Assembly (NCBI RefSeq): GCF_044762655.1
Contig: NZ_JBIWER010000001.1
Span: forward strand, 124,001 to 188,000
Source: Psychrobacillus sp044762655
Lineage (GTDB): Bacteria; Bacillota; Bacilli; Bacillales_A; Planococcaceae
Length of the DNA: 64,000 nucleotides
Reading direction: 5' to 3'
The first letter of the stretch is position 1. Each line of letters begins with the position of its first letter. The notes beneath the pieces were generated by a model. The model saw nothing but the letters and a program-made list of their open reading frames with translations. It ran no database searches and had not been told where the DNA came from. Shown one piece after another: positions 10,175 to 18,040 of this stretch. The position numbers and the translations under genes are program-made.

Positions 10175-10537
10175 TTACCCTAATGCTTTGGAAATTGCTT
10201 CAATTACACGATCAGCTTGGAATGGTTTTACGATGAAATCTTTTGCCCCAGCCTGGATTGCATCAATTACCATAGCTTGCTGCCCCATTGCAGAGCACAT
10301 AATGATTGTAGCAGATGGATTTTTTGCTTTAATCTCTTTTAAAGCCGCAATTCCGTCCATTTCCGGCATTGTAATATCCATTGTTACTAAATCCGGTTTA
10401 AGCTCATTGTACTTTTCGATTGCTTGAACACCATCAGCTGCTTCTCCTACAACTTCAAAGCCATTTTTACTTAAAATATCTTTAATCATCATTCTCATAA
10501 ATGCTGCATCATCTACTATTAAAATTCTTTTCGACAT
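10175..10537 (-). CDS. cheY: Chemotaxis response regulator CheY
   Basis: CheY is the single-domain receiver that, when phosphorylated by CheA, binds FliM/FliY and controls rotation; in Bacillus CheY-P promotes counterclockwise rotation. The 120-aa protein has the acidic pocket Asp9/Asp10, phospho-acceptor Asp54 (VTMDITMPEMDG), Ser82 in the usual Thr/Ser switch position (IIMCSAMG) and Lys104 (IVKPF). No output domain. It lies between fliY and fliO as in B. subtilis. Confidence 0.97.
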   Translation of the reverse strand: MSKRILIVDDAAFMRMMIKDILSKNGFEVVGEAADGVQAIEKYNELKPDLVTMDITMPEMDGIAALKEIKAKNPSATIIMCSAMGQQAMVIDAIQAGAKDFIVKPFQADRVIEAISKALG

Positions 10538-10556
10538 AGTATGTCTCCTCCAGTGC

Positions 10557-11729
10557 TTATCTTAAATTATTTATACGTTCTGCCTGACTTAAAATATCTG
10601 TAATTCGAACGCCAAAATTCTCATCTATAACAACGACTTCTCCTTTAGCTATATGTCGATTATTAACTAAAATATCTACTGGCTCACCAGCTAGTTTGTC
10701 GAGTTCAATAATAGATCCACTTGTTAGTTCCAAAATATCTTTAACAGTTCTCTTAGTACGACCTAATTCTACTGTTACTTGAAGAGGAATATCAAGTAGC
10801 AAATTCAAATTTCTTGACTCATTTTGCGTCAAACTTGGTGCGTCAAAGCTTGCAAACTGAGCTTGCTGTACTTCCACTGGTGGTGCTTGTGGTCGTGATG
10901 GCTGCTGAGTAAATTGCATAGGAGCTTGCGGCGACATTGCTGTCACTTGCTGTGCTTGGGTAGTAGGCTGCTGTTGTTCAGGCGCTTGATATACTTTTTC
11001 TTCTGTAATTGTAGCAGCGACCTCTGGTTCCTCTTCACCTAATAATGATTTCACTAAGTTAAGTCCAAACTCTAAAGGCAACAGCTGCATAATATTTGAA
11101 TCTATTAACTCCCCAATCTTAAGACGGAAGGATACTTTAATCAGCATTTCATCTGCTGGAATTGCTTCCGTTCCTTCATCTTGCATAAGGTTCATAAGGT
11201 CGATAGTAGGTGGCGAAATATCCACTTTCTTATTGAAAACAGTGGACATGGACGTAGCGGCTGAACCCATCATTTGGTTCATAGCTTCCTGAACTGCGCT
11301 TAACTGAATTTCACTTAGCTCGGGTCTTGGAGCTAAACCATCTCCACCAAGCATTAGGTCAGCTATAATAGCAGCGTCTGACTGCTTTATAACGAGAAGA
11401 TTCATACCGATTAGTCCAGTAGTATATTGTACCTGGACTGCAACATATGGATGTGGAAATTCTTCTTTCAATTTTCTTCGGTTAATCATACTAAGATTAG
11501 GTGTCGTGATATCTACTTTTTGTCCTAAAAGAGAAGAAAGGGCTGTAGCGGAACTACCAAAGGAAATATTACCGATTTCTCCTAGTGTATCTTGAGCAAA
11601 TGAATCTAAGTAATCGTCTATTTTAATATCTTCTGTACCATTTTCTTTTGTAGCTTCCTCATTTATATTTGTTCCTCTAAGGAGGGCCTCAATTTCTTCT
11701 TGGGAGAGCATATCATCACTCATCATCAT
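10557..11729 (-). CDS. fliY: Flagellar switch protein and CheY-P phosphatase FliY
   Basis: FliY combines a C-ring role (FliN-like C-terminus) with CheY-P phosphatase activity (CheC-like core). The 390-aa protein begins with a CheY-binding-like peptide (LSQEEIEALL) that is nearly the same as that of FliM. Two CheC-type phosphatase centres follow (E51/N54 in EIGN and E148/N151 in EAMN), then a Gln/Pro-rich linker (about 240-290), and finally a FliN/SpoA domain (VTVELGRTKRTVKDIL). Three consecutive ATGs overlap the end of fliM, so the exact start is uncertain by up to two codons. Confidence 0.96.
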   Translation of the reverse strand: MMMSDDMLSQEEIEALLRGTNINEEATKENGTEDIKIDDYLDSFAQDTLGEIGNISFGSSATALSSLLGQKVDITTPNLSMINRRKLKEEFPHPYVAVQVQYTTGLIGMNLLVIKQSDAAIIADLMLGGDGLAPRPELSEIQLSAVQEAMNQMMGSAATSMSTVFNKKVDISPPTIDLMNLMQDEGTEAIPADEMLIKVSFRLKIGELIDSNIMQLLPLEFGLNLVKSLLGEEEPEVAATITEEKVYQAPEQQQPTTQAQQVTAMSPQAPMQFTQQPSRPQAPPVEVQQAQFASFDAPSLTQNESRNLNLLLDIPLQVTVELGRTKRTVKDILELTSGSIIELDKLAGEPVDILVNNRHIAKGEVVVIDENFGVRITDILSQAERINNLR

Positions 11730-12714
11730 CCTCTCCTCCTTTCACAGTTTCAATGACTTGTACAGCCATTCGTTTTTTTAGTTTACCAGGTTGACCAATA
11801 AATTTAGGCATACCGCCAACTTTAACAGTTAGTGGGTCATCAATTTTAGTGTTTAATTGAATTACGTCACCTAATTGTAAGTACAATAGATCTTCTATCG
11901 AAATATCAGTTGTGCCAATCTCTGCAACAATAGGAATTTCTGCTGCTTTTACACGTTTTTGCAGAACAGCTAGCTGTTCGGGTGATACTTCTTTTTTATT
12001 TGTTTGCATCCAGTAACGTACAGATAGATTAGGAACAATTGGTTCAAGTACTACGTGTGGGATACATATATTAATCATTCCACTAGTTTCTCCGATAATA
12101 GTGTTAAATGAAATTACAACAACTGTTTCATTTGGAGAAATCATTTGTAAAAATTGAGGATTTACTTCTAACTCTGTAAGAATGGGATCTATATCTGCAA
12201 TATTTATCCATGCTTCTCGTAAATTATCAAACGAACGCTCAAACAAGTTCGTCATTATTTTCGTTTCTATTTCCGTTAAATTATCCACTTTTGTATGTGC
12301 TTGTCCTTTTCCACCCATCATTAGATCAAGCATGGAATATGCAATATTAGGATTAATCTCCATCAATATATTCCCTTCAAGTGGTGGAACTTCAAACACA
12401 TTGATCAATGTCATATGTGGAACCGAGCGGATAAACTCTTCGAACGGAATTTGATCGACTGAAACGACCGAAATTTGCACATATGATCTTAACTGGGCAG
12501 AAAAAAATGTAGTTAATAGACGAGCAAAGTTTTCATGGATTCTCGTCAAGCTTCGAATCTGATCTTTTGAAAAGCGAAGTGCTCTTTTAAAATCGTACGT
12601 TCTTACTTTCTTTGCTTCTTGCTCACTTTTCATTTCATCTGCTGTCATTTCACCTGTTGAGAGTGCACTTAACAACGCATCTATTTCTGATTGAGATAAA
12701 ATATCTCCTGCCAA
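11716..12714 (-). CDS. fliM: Flagellar motor switch protein FliM
   Basis: FliM is the central C-ring subunit that binds CheY-P and FliG. I place the start at TTG (12714), giving MAGDILSQSEIDALL and 332 aa, the usual Bacillus length, because GGAGG lies 8 nt upstream; the ATG at 12729 sits inside that RBS. The product has the N-terminal CheY-binding peptide, the middle domain with the RSLTRIHENFARLL segment, and the C-terminal SpoA domain. Its end overlaps the fliY start. Confidence 0.95.
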   Translation of the reverse strand: MAGDILSQSEIDALLSALSTGEMTADEMKSEQEAKKVRTYDFKRALRFSKDQIRSLTRIHENFARLLTTFFSAQLRSYVQISVVSVDQIPFEEFIRSVPHMTLINVFEVPPLEGNILMEINPNIAYSMLDLMMGGKGQAHTKVDNLTEIETKIMTNLFERSFDNLREAWINIADIDPILTELEVNPQFLQMISPNETVVVISFNTIIGETSGMINICIPHVVLEPIVPNLSVRYWMQTNKKEVSPEQLAVLQKRVKAAEIPIVAEIGTTDISIEDLLYLQLGDVIQLNTKIDDPLTVKVGGMPKFIGQPGKLKKRMAVQVIETVKGGEDDDE

Positions 12715-12744
12715 TCTGCCCACCTCCATCTTAAAAAAATTGCT

Positions 12745-13176
12745 TTATTGAATAATATAAGAAGTTATATAAACTTGTTGAATTTCTCCACTATCCATTA
12801 GCTCACCTATTTTTGTTTTTAAAGCAGATTCAAACATCGCTTTACCCTCTTTACCACTTAAGTCTTCAGGAGTCATTTCTGAAAGCTCTGTAATAACAAT
12901 ATTTTTCACTTGGAAATCTCTTTTCGTTAACTCTTCTGCAGCCTCTACACTATCCGTTTGAACCTTTAGGGAAATACGGATAAATTTATTGGCAGCTAGA
13001 TTCGTAGTTATTTCCGGTATATCTACAGAGGATTCGATAATTTCGTCAATGGTAGGTTCCTTGGAATCCTCTGTTTTGTTTAACTGCATTACGATTAGTA
13101 AAGCGACTACACCTACTAATGTGATCGAAACTAAAATAATAAGCATAATGGTTAATAGTTTGTTTTTACTCTTCAT
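12745..13176 (-). CDS. fliL: Flagellar basal-body-associated protein FliL
   Basis: FliL is a single-pass membrane protein associated with the stator that supports motor torque. From the ATG preceded by GAGGTG it is 143 aa: a short basic cytoplasmic start, one membrane helix (about residues 8-28), and an extracellular domain ending TSYIIQ. The GTG three codons upstream overlaps the RBS and is less likely. It overlaps the swrD stop by 11 nt, indicating coupling. Confidence 0.94.
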   Translation of the reverse strand: MKSKNKLLTIMLIILVSITLVGVVALLIVMQLNKTEDSKEPTIDEIIESSVDIPEITTNLAANKFIRISLKVQTDSVEAAEELTKRDFQVKNIVITELSEMTPEDLSGKEGKAMFESALKTKIGELMDSGEIQQVYITSYIIQ

Positions 13177-13387
13177 CTTGTTCACCTCTTATATGGGGGT
13201 TCGATAATATATGTATTTCTTTGTAAAACTGAGAAATTTTGAAGTATACTTCTTCCCTAGATTCCAACGCAACATATTTATGACCATTTGTGAGTGTAAT
13301 CGTCGTATCTGGGAAAGACTCCACAGTCTCTATGTACAGAGCATTTAACGAAAACTCCTTGCCGTTTAAACGAGTCAGATTAATCAT
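13166..13387 (-). CDS. swrD: SwrD / FlbD-family flagellar protein
   Basis: A 73-aa FlbD-family protein (B. subtilis SwrD, formerly YlzI), reported there to raise flagellar torque for swarming. It begins MINLTRLNGKEFSLN and contains the family signature ALYIETVESFPDTTITLTNGHKYV, with an acidic C-terminus. It sits between flgE and fliL as in B. subtilis, but here a dispersed repeat (13496-13660) separates it from flgE. Confidence 0.93.
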   Translation of the reverse strand: MINLTRLNGKEFSLNALYIETVESFPDTTITLTNGHKYVALESREEVYFKISQFYKEIHILSNPHIRGEQDEE

Positions 13388-13682
13388 TATGAAGGGCCGG
13401 GCCTTTTAAGGAACGGCCCAACCCTCCCTTGCAATAAGTTTAAAGTTTAATAGATTGAATCAATTTCATATAATGTTCAATAGTGTACCCTTTTGCAGCT
13501 GATTTCCGTTCTAGGAGGACGCTTTCCGCGGGCACGGCTCGAGCCTGTAGCCTCTCGCTCGTGTACCTGTCGCTTCGCTATCGGGACAGAAAACATTTGC
13601 TGTTCCCGCTGGAGTCGCCGCCTACCGCTCCAATCAACTGCGTCAACTTTATTTAAAAAAAGTGATCGAAAATTGACTCATT
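13388..13682. other. flgE-swrD intergenic region carrying a family A repeat
   Basis: This 295-bp gap interrupts an otherwise tightly packed operon. It contains one family A repeat and AT-rich flanks. I see no promoter of quality and no classical terminator; the short ATG-initiated frame through the repeat on the plus strand is not convincing. The region is transcribed if the fla/che message is continuous. Confidence 0.7.
13496..13660. repeat. Family A dispersed repeat, copy A1
   Basis: Begins at GCAGCTGATTTCCG and runs through CTTTCCGCGGGCACGGC to CCCGCTGGAGTCGCCGCC and CCAATCAACTGCG. A central inverted repeat pairs GCGGGCACGGC (13528-13538) with GCTGTTCCCGC (13599-13609), 10 of 11 positions, with a 60-nt loop. 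The outer ends are also imperfect inverted repeats (GCAGcTGATT / AATCAaCTGC). Noncoding. Homologous copies are listed in other gaps. Confidence 0.85.
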
Positions 13683-14603
13683 TTAACGTTTTAGGTTAAT
13701 AAGCTCTTCTAAAATCGAATCAGAAGTTGTGATAATACGAGTGTTCGCTTGGAATCCACGCTGCGCAACAATCATGTCTGTGAATTCTTCAGATAGATCA
13801 ACGTTAGACATTTCTAGGAAACCAGAGTTTATCGTACCAGCACCATTTTCTGATGCAAATGTGTACAATGCTGTTCCAGAATTACTACTTGGAGTATAGT
13901 AGTTACTGCCAGATTTCTCTAAACCTCCTGGATTAGGAAACTTAGCAGTCACTAATTTACCAGCGTTTTGAAGATTATTATTTGCATCTACAAAAGTTAC
14001 AGTACCATCTTGAGATACAGACATACTCTTAGCATTTGTTGGAATACGAATTGGACCTACTCCATTTGTTGGTAAAGTCCCACCAGTTGGAACTGAGTAT
14101 GTTGGCGGACCTGTTACTGGAGTTGATGTCGCACCAGTATTGGCGCTATTTTCAGTGAAGCCATACACATATTTCCCATCCCCATTAACTAAATAACCAT
14201 TCGCATCCATATAGAAGTTCCCAGCCCGGGTATATTGTAAATTATCTAGAGTAACGTTAGTTCCCGGTGCTGGTTTTGCTGAAGATTCACCAACTATAAA
14301 AAAACCATCTCCCGATAAAGCAAGGTCAAGAGTATTACCTGTTGATTGTAAAGAACCTCCGGTATGAATTGTATCAATAGAAGCTAATTGAGACCCTAAT
14401 CCTACTTGTTTTGGATTTACCCCACCTTGATTAGCAGAGGCACCAGATGCTCCAGATGTCGTCTGTGAAATAAGATCTTTAAAAACCGTACGACCTTTTT
14501 TAAATCCATATGTGTTTACGTTAGAGATGTTGTTCCCTATTACATCCAATTTTGTTTGGAAGTTTTTTAAGCCTGAAATACCTGAGTACATTGAGCGAAT
14601 CAT
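13683..14603 (-). CDS. flgE: Flagellar hook protein FlgE
   Basis: The hook subunit, exported by the flagellar type III apparatus. The 306-aa protein starts MIRSMYSGISGLKNFQTKLD, the typical Bacillus FlgE beginning (older annotations call it FlgG). It has the flagellar rod motif (GNNISNVNTYGFKK), a beta-rich middle (about 90-250) and the C-terminal flg_bbr helix (VDLSEEFTDMIVAQRGFQAN). It is somewhat longer than B. subtilis FlgE because of the Gly/Thr/Pro-rich middle. RBS GGGAG lies 9 nt upstream. Confidence 0.93.
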   Translation of the reverse strand: MIRSMYSGISGLKNFQTKLDVIGNNISNVNTYGFKKGRTVFKDLISQTTSGASGASANQGGVNPKQVGLGSQLASIDTIHTGGSLQSTGNTLDLALSGDGFFIVGESSAKPAPGTNVTLDNLQYTRAGNFYMDANGYLVNGDGKYVYGFTENSANTGATSTPVTGPPTYSVPTGGTLPTNGVGPIRIPTNAKSMSVSQDGTVTFVDANNNLQNAGKLVTAKFPNPGGLEKSGSNYYTPSSNSGTALYTFASENGAGTINSGFLEMSNVDLSEEFTDMIVAQRGFQANTRIITTSDSILEELINLKR

Positions 14604-14656
14604 TAATTTTTTCTCCCTTCAATTTGTGTGCTAGCTTCAATCAGTCGGCTGCACAT
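14603..14656 (-). CDS. Possible 17-codon leader ORF overlapping the flgE start
   Basis: A tiny frame ATG...TAATG whose stop overlaps the flgE ATG by one base. AAAGGA precedes its ATG by 4 nt. The product begins MCSRLIEASTQI and resembles nothing I recognise. It could couple flgE translation to upstream ribosomes or be chance; the flgE RBS lies within it. Low confidence. Confidence 0.2.
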   Translation of the reverse strand: MCSRLIEASTQIEGRKN

Positions 14657-14687
14657 AGCATCCTTTACAGGTCCTGCTATAATTTTT

Positions 14688-15068
14688 TTAGTTTAGTACG
14701 ATTGTACCGTCAATATTTGTGAATAATTGGTCTTTCGCTTCCGTGCGATTCATTGCGGTAATGACAGTGGAGTTCTTCGCACTGACGATTAATGCTGCTT
14801 GATCCATCAAAACTAGTGAGTCGTTCACACCTTTAGAGCGCGCTTCTGAAACTTTTTCGCTTACTATTTTCCACTCGGCTTCTGAAATATATATATTTCT
14901 TTCCTGCAAGCGCTGATTTGCATGCTTGCTTACCTTTAGCTCAGTGTTGACAGATGCTTCATGTAAATGCTGTAAGAAAGATTGTTTTTGTGAAGCTACT
15001 TGGCTTGATGTGATTGGTTGACGGATATTTGTATGCAGCGGAACACGATTTACAGAAATGTTGTCCAT
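14688..15068 (-). CDS. Flagellar operon protein of the TIGR02530 family
   Basis: A 126-aa protein of unknown function found between flgD and flgE in many Firmicutes flagellar operons. The conserved part is KHANQRLQERNIYISEAEW through LIVSAKNSTVITAMN and a C-terminal IDGTIVLN. The N-terminal third (to about residue 45) is variable and polar; no signal peptide or membrane segment is seen. Context suggests a role in hook or hook-cap assembly, but this is inference. Confidence 0.85.
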   Translation of the reverse strand: MDNISVNRVPLHTNIRQPITSSQVASQKQSFLQHLHEASVNTELKVSKHANQRLQERNIYISEAEWKIVSEKVSEARSKGVNDSLVLMDQAALIVSAKNSTVITAMNRTEAKDQLFTNIDGTIVLN

Positions 15069-15083
15069 TGCATGTCTCCGTTC

Positions 15084-15752
15084 TTATTTACTTATGGATG
15101 TTATTTGATCTGCCGTTATGGATGTACCATTACTTAAGTTATAAACGATATTTCCACTTTTTTTGCTCACTGATTCAACAGTTGCGGAAGTTTCACTTGG
15201 TGTTTCTGTATCTGTGCCAGCAGGAGTATAACTTATTATTTTACCAATTAACAGGCTAGCGTCAACTAAACTATTAGAATTAGAGTTTAAACCACCAGAA
15301 AGTACTTCGGATATATTACCCGGGTTAATAACTTTCCCGCCTACCAAAGTGAATTCAACTTTTCCGTTTATAAATCTAATACCTGTAATCGCCCCAGTAC
15401 CCTCACTTGTAATCGGATTACCATTTTCATCTTTTTTGTCTGTCAGTTCATGCCATTTTACGTTTTTACCAACAAAGCTACTGAATTCAATCATTTGACT
15501 TTGCTCTTGCACAGCAGCGAATTCCTTAAATGCTTCCGTTAAATTTGTCATTTGTTCTAATGAAGAAAATTGCGCCATCTGAGCAATGAATTGTGAATCA
15601 TCCATTGGTTTCGTTGGATCTTGGTTTTGAAGCTGTGTCATTAGAATTTTTAAAAATGCATCCTTTCCTAATGTACTATTTCCAGTCGTAGTAGTTTTTT
15701 TCACCTGATTGGATAAATACATACTGTCGGTAATTTTAGTCATTTCAGCCAC
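15084..15752 (-). CDS. flgD: Flagellar hook capping protein FlgD
   Basis: FlgD is the scaffold that caps the growing hook and is needed for FlgE polymerisation. The 222-aa protein has the conserved N-terminal export region (LGKDAFLKILMTQLQNQDPT, then DDSQFIAQMAQFSSLEQM) and a C-terminal beta-rich region covering about residues 90-222. B. subtilis YlxG/FlgD is of similar type. It lies directly downstream of fliK (3-bp gap). Confidence 0.94.
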   Translation of the reverse strand: MAEMTKITDSMYLSNQVKKTTTTGNSTLGKDAFLKILMTQLQNQDPTKPMDDSQFIAQMAQFSSLEQMTNLTEAFKEFAAVQEQSQMIEFSSFVGKNVKWHELTDKKDENGNPITSEGTGAITGIRFINGKVEFTLVGGKVINPGNISEVLSGGLNSNSNSLVDASLLIGKIISYTPAGTDTETPSETSATVESVSKKSGNIVYNLSNGTSITADQITSISK

Positions 15753-15755
15753 TTT

Positions 15756-16952
15756 CTAGACCTCCATTTCTTCTAAGAATTCTTGGAATGAAAACTGTTC
15801 TTCTATTTCTTCTTTACTATTTTCTTGTCGTTCTTGCTGTTGATTGAATGATTGTTGGAAATCTTGGTTCTTTTCTTGCCTTGTAGAATCTTGTAAAGCT
15901 TGTGTTATTTCTAGCTTCTCTAATTGTATATTTTGACCAGCAAAACCTTGTCGCAATTGACTTGAATTTGAATCTAACATTTCTTTGCCAAGTGCTGTTG
16001 AAGCTAATATTTTTGCAGTAAGCATTCCGTCTTTTTGAATCAACTCAATACGAATGGTACCAAGCTGCTCTGGAAATAGTTTTAAAACTAGTCTGTTAGC
16101 TCCACCTGCAAATCCAAATTGCACACGGTTCATCACTTTTTGTAATTCTTTTATGAATTCTTCTGACTGTGCGGCCTTATCCGTTGGTAATGTTAGGGAA
16201 ACTGTTTCAACTTTCGTTTGAATAACTGTAGTAGTACTACCTTGTATATTTGTTGTAATTTCTTTCACTTCTGTTACTAGCTCTGGTTGAGCAGAGTTAG
16301 CAGTCGGTTTAACTACCATTTGCGTTTGAATAATCGGCTGTTTTAATAATTGTGGTATTAAAGCTGTATCATTTGTTGGTATTTTGCTTATGGTTTCTTT
16401 CATATTTACAAGTAGTTGCTTGAGATCAAAAAGTGTAGATTCTTCTTTGATGCCTAAATCTGATTTGTTTCCGATTAATTGAACCGTTTTTAATAGCTCC
16501 ACTGCTTGTCTAGCTTCAGTTTCACTGCTCGGTCCTTGTCCCTTCAGAGAAGAAATGAGCGCATCTATAATTTTAGTTGCTTGTTCATTTATTCCAGCAA
16601 GTAAATCCCAGACATTTGACTCTATTTCACCATTAGAATCAGTATTATTATCTACATCAAGAATTTTATCTAAGAGCCCTTTTAATTCCTTATGGCTAAC
16701 AGTTAATTCATCTGTACCTAGTAATGATTTAAGCTCTTCAATCGAATTTACATTAAGGATTGGCAGCATATCCTGCAGATCATTTCCTTCAACGTTTGCT
16801 TGTGGTGTAGAAATTGGTTGAATCTGTGAATTGGATAAGATTTGTCCAAATACAGAACCAAATTTCTGACTGCTATTCATATTAGTTTGCAGCTTGCTAC
16901 CTACTTGAGTATTTGCATTTATAGTTGGGTTAACGATCAATGGCATTTTCAC
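15756..16952 (-). CDS. fliK: Flagellar hook-length control protein FliK
   Basis: FliK is the secreted molecular ruler that terminates hook growth by acting on FlhB. The 398-aa protein has a long low-complexity, Gln/Asn/Thr-rich N-terminal region and the conserved C-terminal domain (LKLFPEQLGTIRIELIQKDG, then LRQGFAGQNIQLEKLEI, about residues 285-355). A Gln/Glu-rich tail follows. Low conservation outside the C-terminal domain is normal for the family. Confidence 0.92.
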   Translation of the reverse strand: MKMPLIVNPTINANTQVGSKLQTNMNSSQKFGSVFGQILSNSQIQPISTPQANVEGNDLQDMLPILNVNSIEELKSLLGTDELTVSHKELKGLLDKILDVDNNTDSNGEIESNVWDLLAGINEQATKIIDALISSLKGQGPSSETEARQAVELLKTVQLIGNKSDLGIKEESTLFDLKQLLVNMKETISKIPTNDTALIPQLLKQPIIQTQMVVKPTANSAQPELVTEVKEITTNIQGSTTTVIQTKVETVSLTLPTDKAAQSEEFIKELQKVMNRVQFGFAGGANRLVLKLFPEQLGTIRIELIQKDGMLTAKILASTALGKEMLDSNSSQLRQGFAGQNIQLEKLEITQALQDSTRQEKNQDFQQSFNQQQERQENSKEEIEEQFSFQEFLEEMEV

Positions 16953-16982
16953 GTTTTTTCACCTCCCCTCAATGGATTATTA

Positions 16983-17582
16983 TTACTGTTTCGACATCAA
17001 TTCTGTATACTTGGCAGCATCTTCTGGCGTCATTTTCTCGTATATACTCGCCACTGTATCTGGTTTAAGACTTGTTAAAATTCGTAAAGCCTCTGCGTCA
17101 CTCATTTTTGTAATTACAGGAGCGGCAGTTTTTGCTGACATTTTTTCAAAAGTTGAAACGATTTCTGCATAATCTCGCTTTGCACTCTCTTGGTCTCTAG
17201 TTAATTTTGCAATTTCATTTAATAATCGTTCTTGTTCTATTAAGAGGGCTTCTTTCTCATTTGCAGAATTCTGTAATTCTGTTTGAACTTTGTCAATTTG
17301 TGCTTCTTTTTGTTGAATCTCTGCTTGTAGGGTAACAACCCGCTCTTCTAGTACTTCTGTCTTTTTGTCTTCAGTTAAAACTTGTTCTTCACTAAAACCA
17401 GTGATCTCTTTTGCTTTTTCAAAAACATTAATATTAGCTATTTGAGCAATTACTAGTATGAGAAGTAAAGCAAATAAAAAAGGAATGATAAACAAATAAA
17501 AAAACATTTTTATTTTACTTATACCTTTTGTTTCGCCACTATTTTGTTCAATGCTTTTATTTGGTTTGTTCCGTTTAGCCAT
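16983..17582 (-). CDS. ylxF: YlxF / MotE-like flagellar protein with MgtE N-like domain
   Basis: A 199-aa protein with one N-terminal membrane helix (about residues 26-50), a periplasmic or extracellular coiled coil (about 60-140), and a C-terminal MgtE intracellular-N-like domain (LTSLKPDTVASIYEKMTPED). Similar proteins (MotE) act as stator chaperones in other bacteria; the Bacillus role is not settled. I chose the ATG (MAKRNK) with AGGTGA upstream; the in-frame GTG four codons earlier overlaps the fliJ stop and RBS. Confidence 0.85.
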   Translation of the reverse strand: MAKRNKPNKSIEQNSGETKGISKIKMFFYLFIIPFLFALLLILVIAQIANINVFEKAKEITGFSEEQVLTEDKKTEVLEERVVTLQAEIQQKEAQIDKVQTELQNSANEKEALLIEQERLLNEIAKLTRDQESAKRDYAEIVSTFEKMSAKTAAPVITKMSDAEALRILTSLKPDTVASIYEKMTPEDAAKYTELMSKQ

Positions 17583-17590
17583 GCTTCTAC

Positions 17591-18040
17591 TCACCTAATC
17601 TCTTTGTTTTGAAACTTCAAAGAAGATATTTCATCTAATTGAATGGTTTCTAGTCTTTGTTGCTCTTGTTGGAACTGTTCATGGTCTTTTTCTTGTATCT
17701 TTTCGAACTTTCTCACTTCTAATGATTTTTCGAGAAGTCTCTCTTCCATCCAATTCATTTTTGATCTTGCTTGGATAACTTCCTTTTGAACAATGTCTAT
17801 TCTTTTTTGAAGTCCAACAATATAATTGGAATAATGATGGATACTGTCAACGGAAAGTCCTGAAGTCAGAAGGTTATTCTGATTGTCTACTGTATCTTCT
17901 TTTTTTTTCAACAAATTATAAAGTTCAGATGCAACTTTTTCAAAAGCCGATACCGATTCTTTGTAAGCTAACTCGGTTTCAGATTTTTCTTGTTCACGAA
18001 TTGTTAAAACCTTTGCAAATTTAAACTGATAGGCAACCAT
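17591..18040 (-). CDS. fliJ: Flagellar export chaperone / stalk protein FliJ
   Basis: FliJ is the coiled-coil stalk in the FliI ATPase ring. The 149-aa product is nearly all helical and charged, begins MVAYQFKFAKVLTIREQEKSE (family-typical), and lies 1 bp downstream of fliI. Sequence identity in this family is low; length, coiled-coil character and position make the call secure. Confidence 0.92.
   Translation of the reverse strand: MVAYQFKFAKVLTIREQEKSETELAYKESVSAFEKVASELYNLLKKKEDTVDNQNNLLTSGLSVDSIHHYSNYIVGLQKRIDIVQKEVIQARSKMNWMEERLLEKSLEVRKFEKIQEKDHEQFQQEQQRLETIQLDEISSLKFQNKEIR

Noticed and set aside
13493..13699. 68-codon plus-strand frame across the flgE-swrD gap
   Set aside because: It lies wholly in repeat A1 and runs into flgE antisense; similar frames appear in any palindromic repeat copy.
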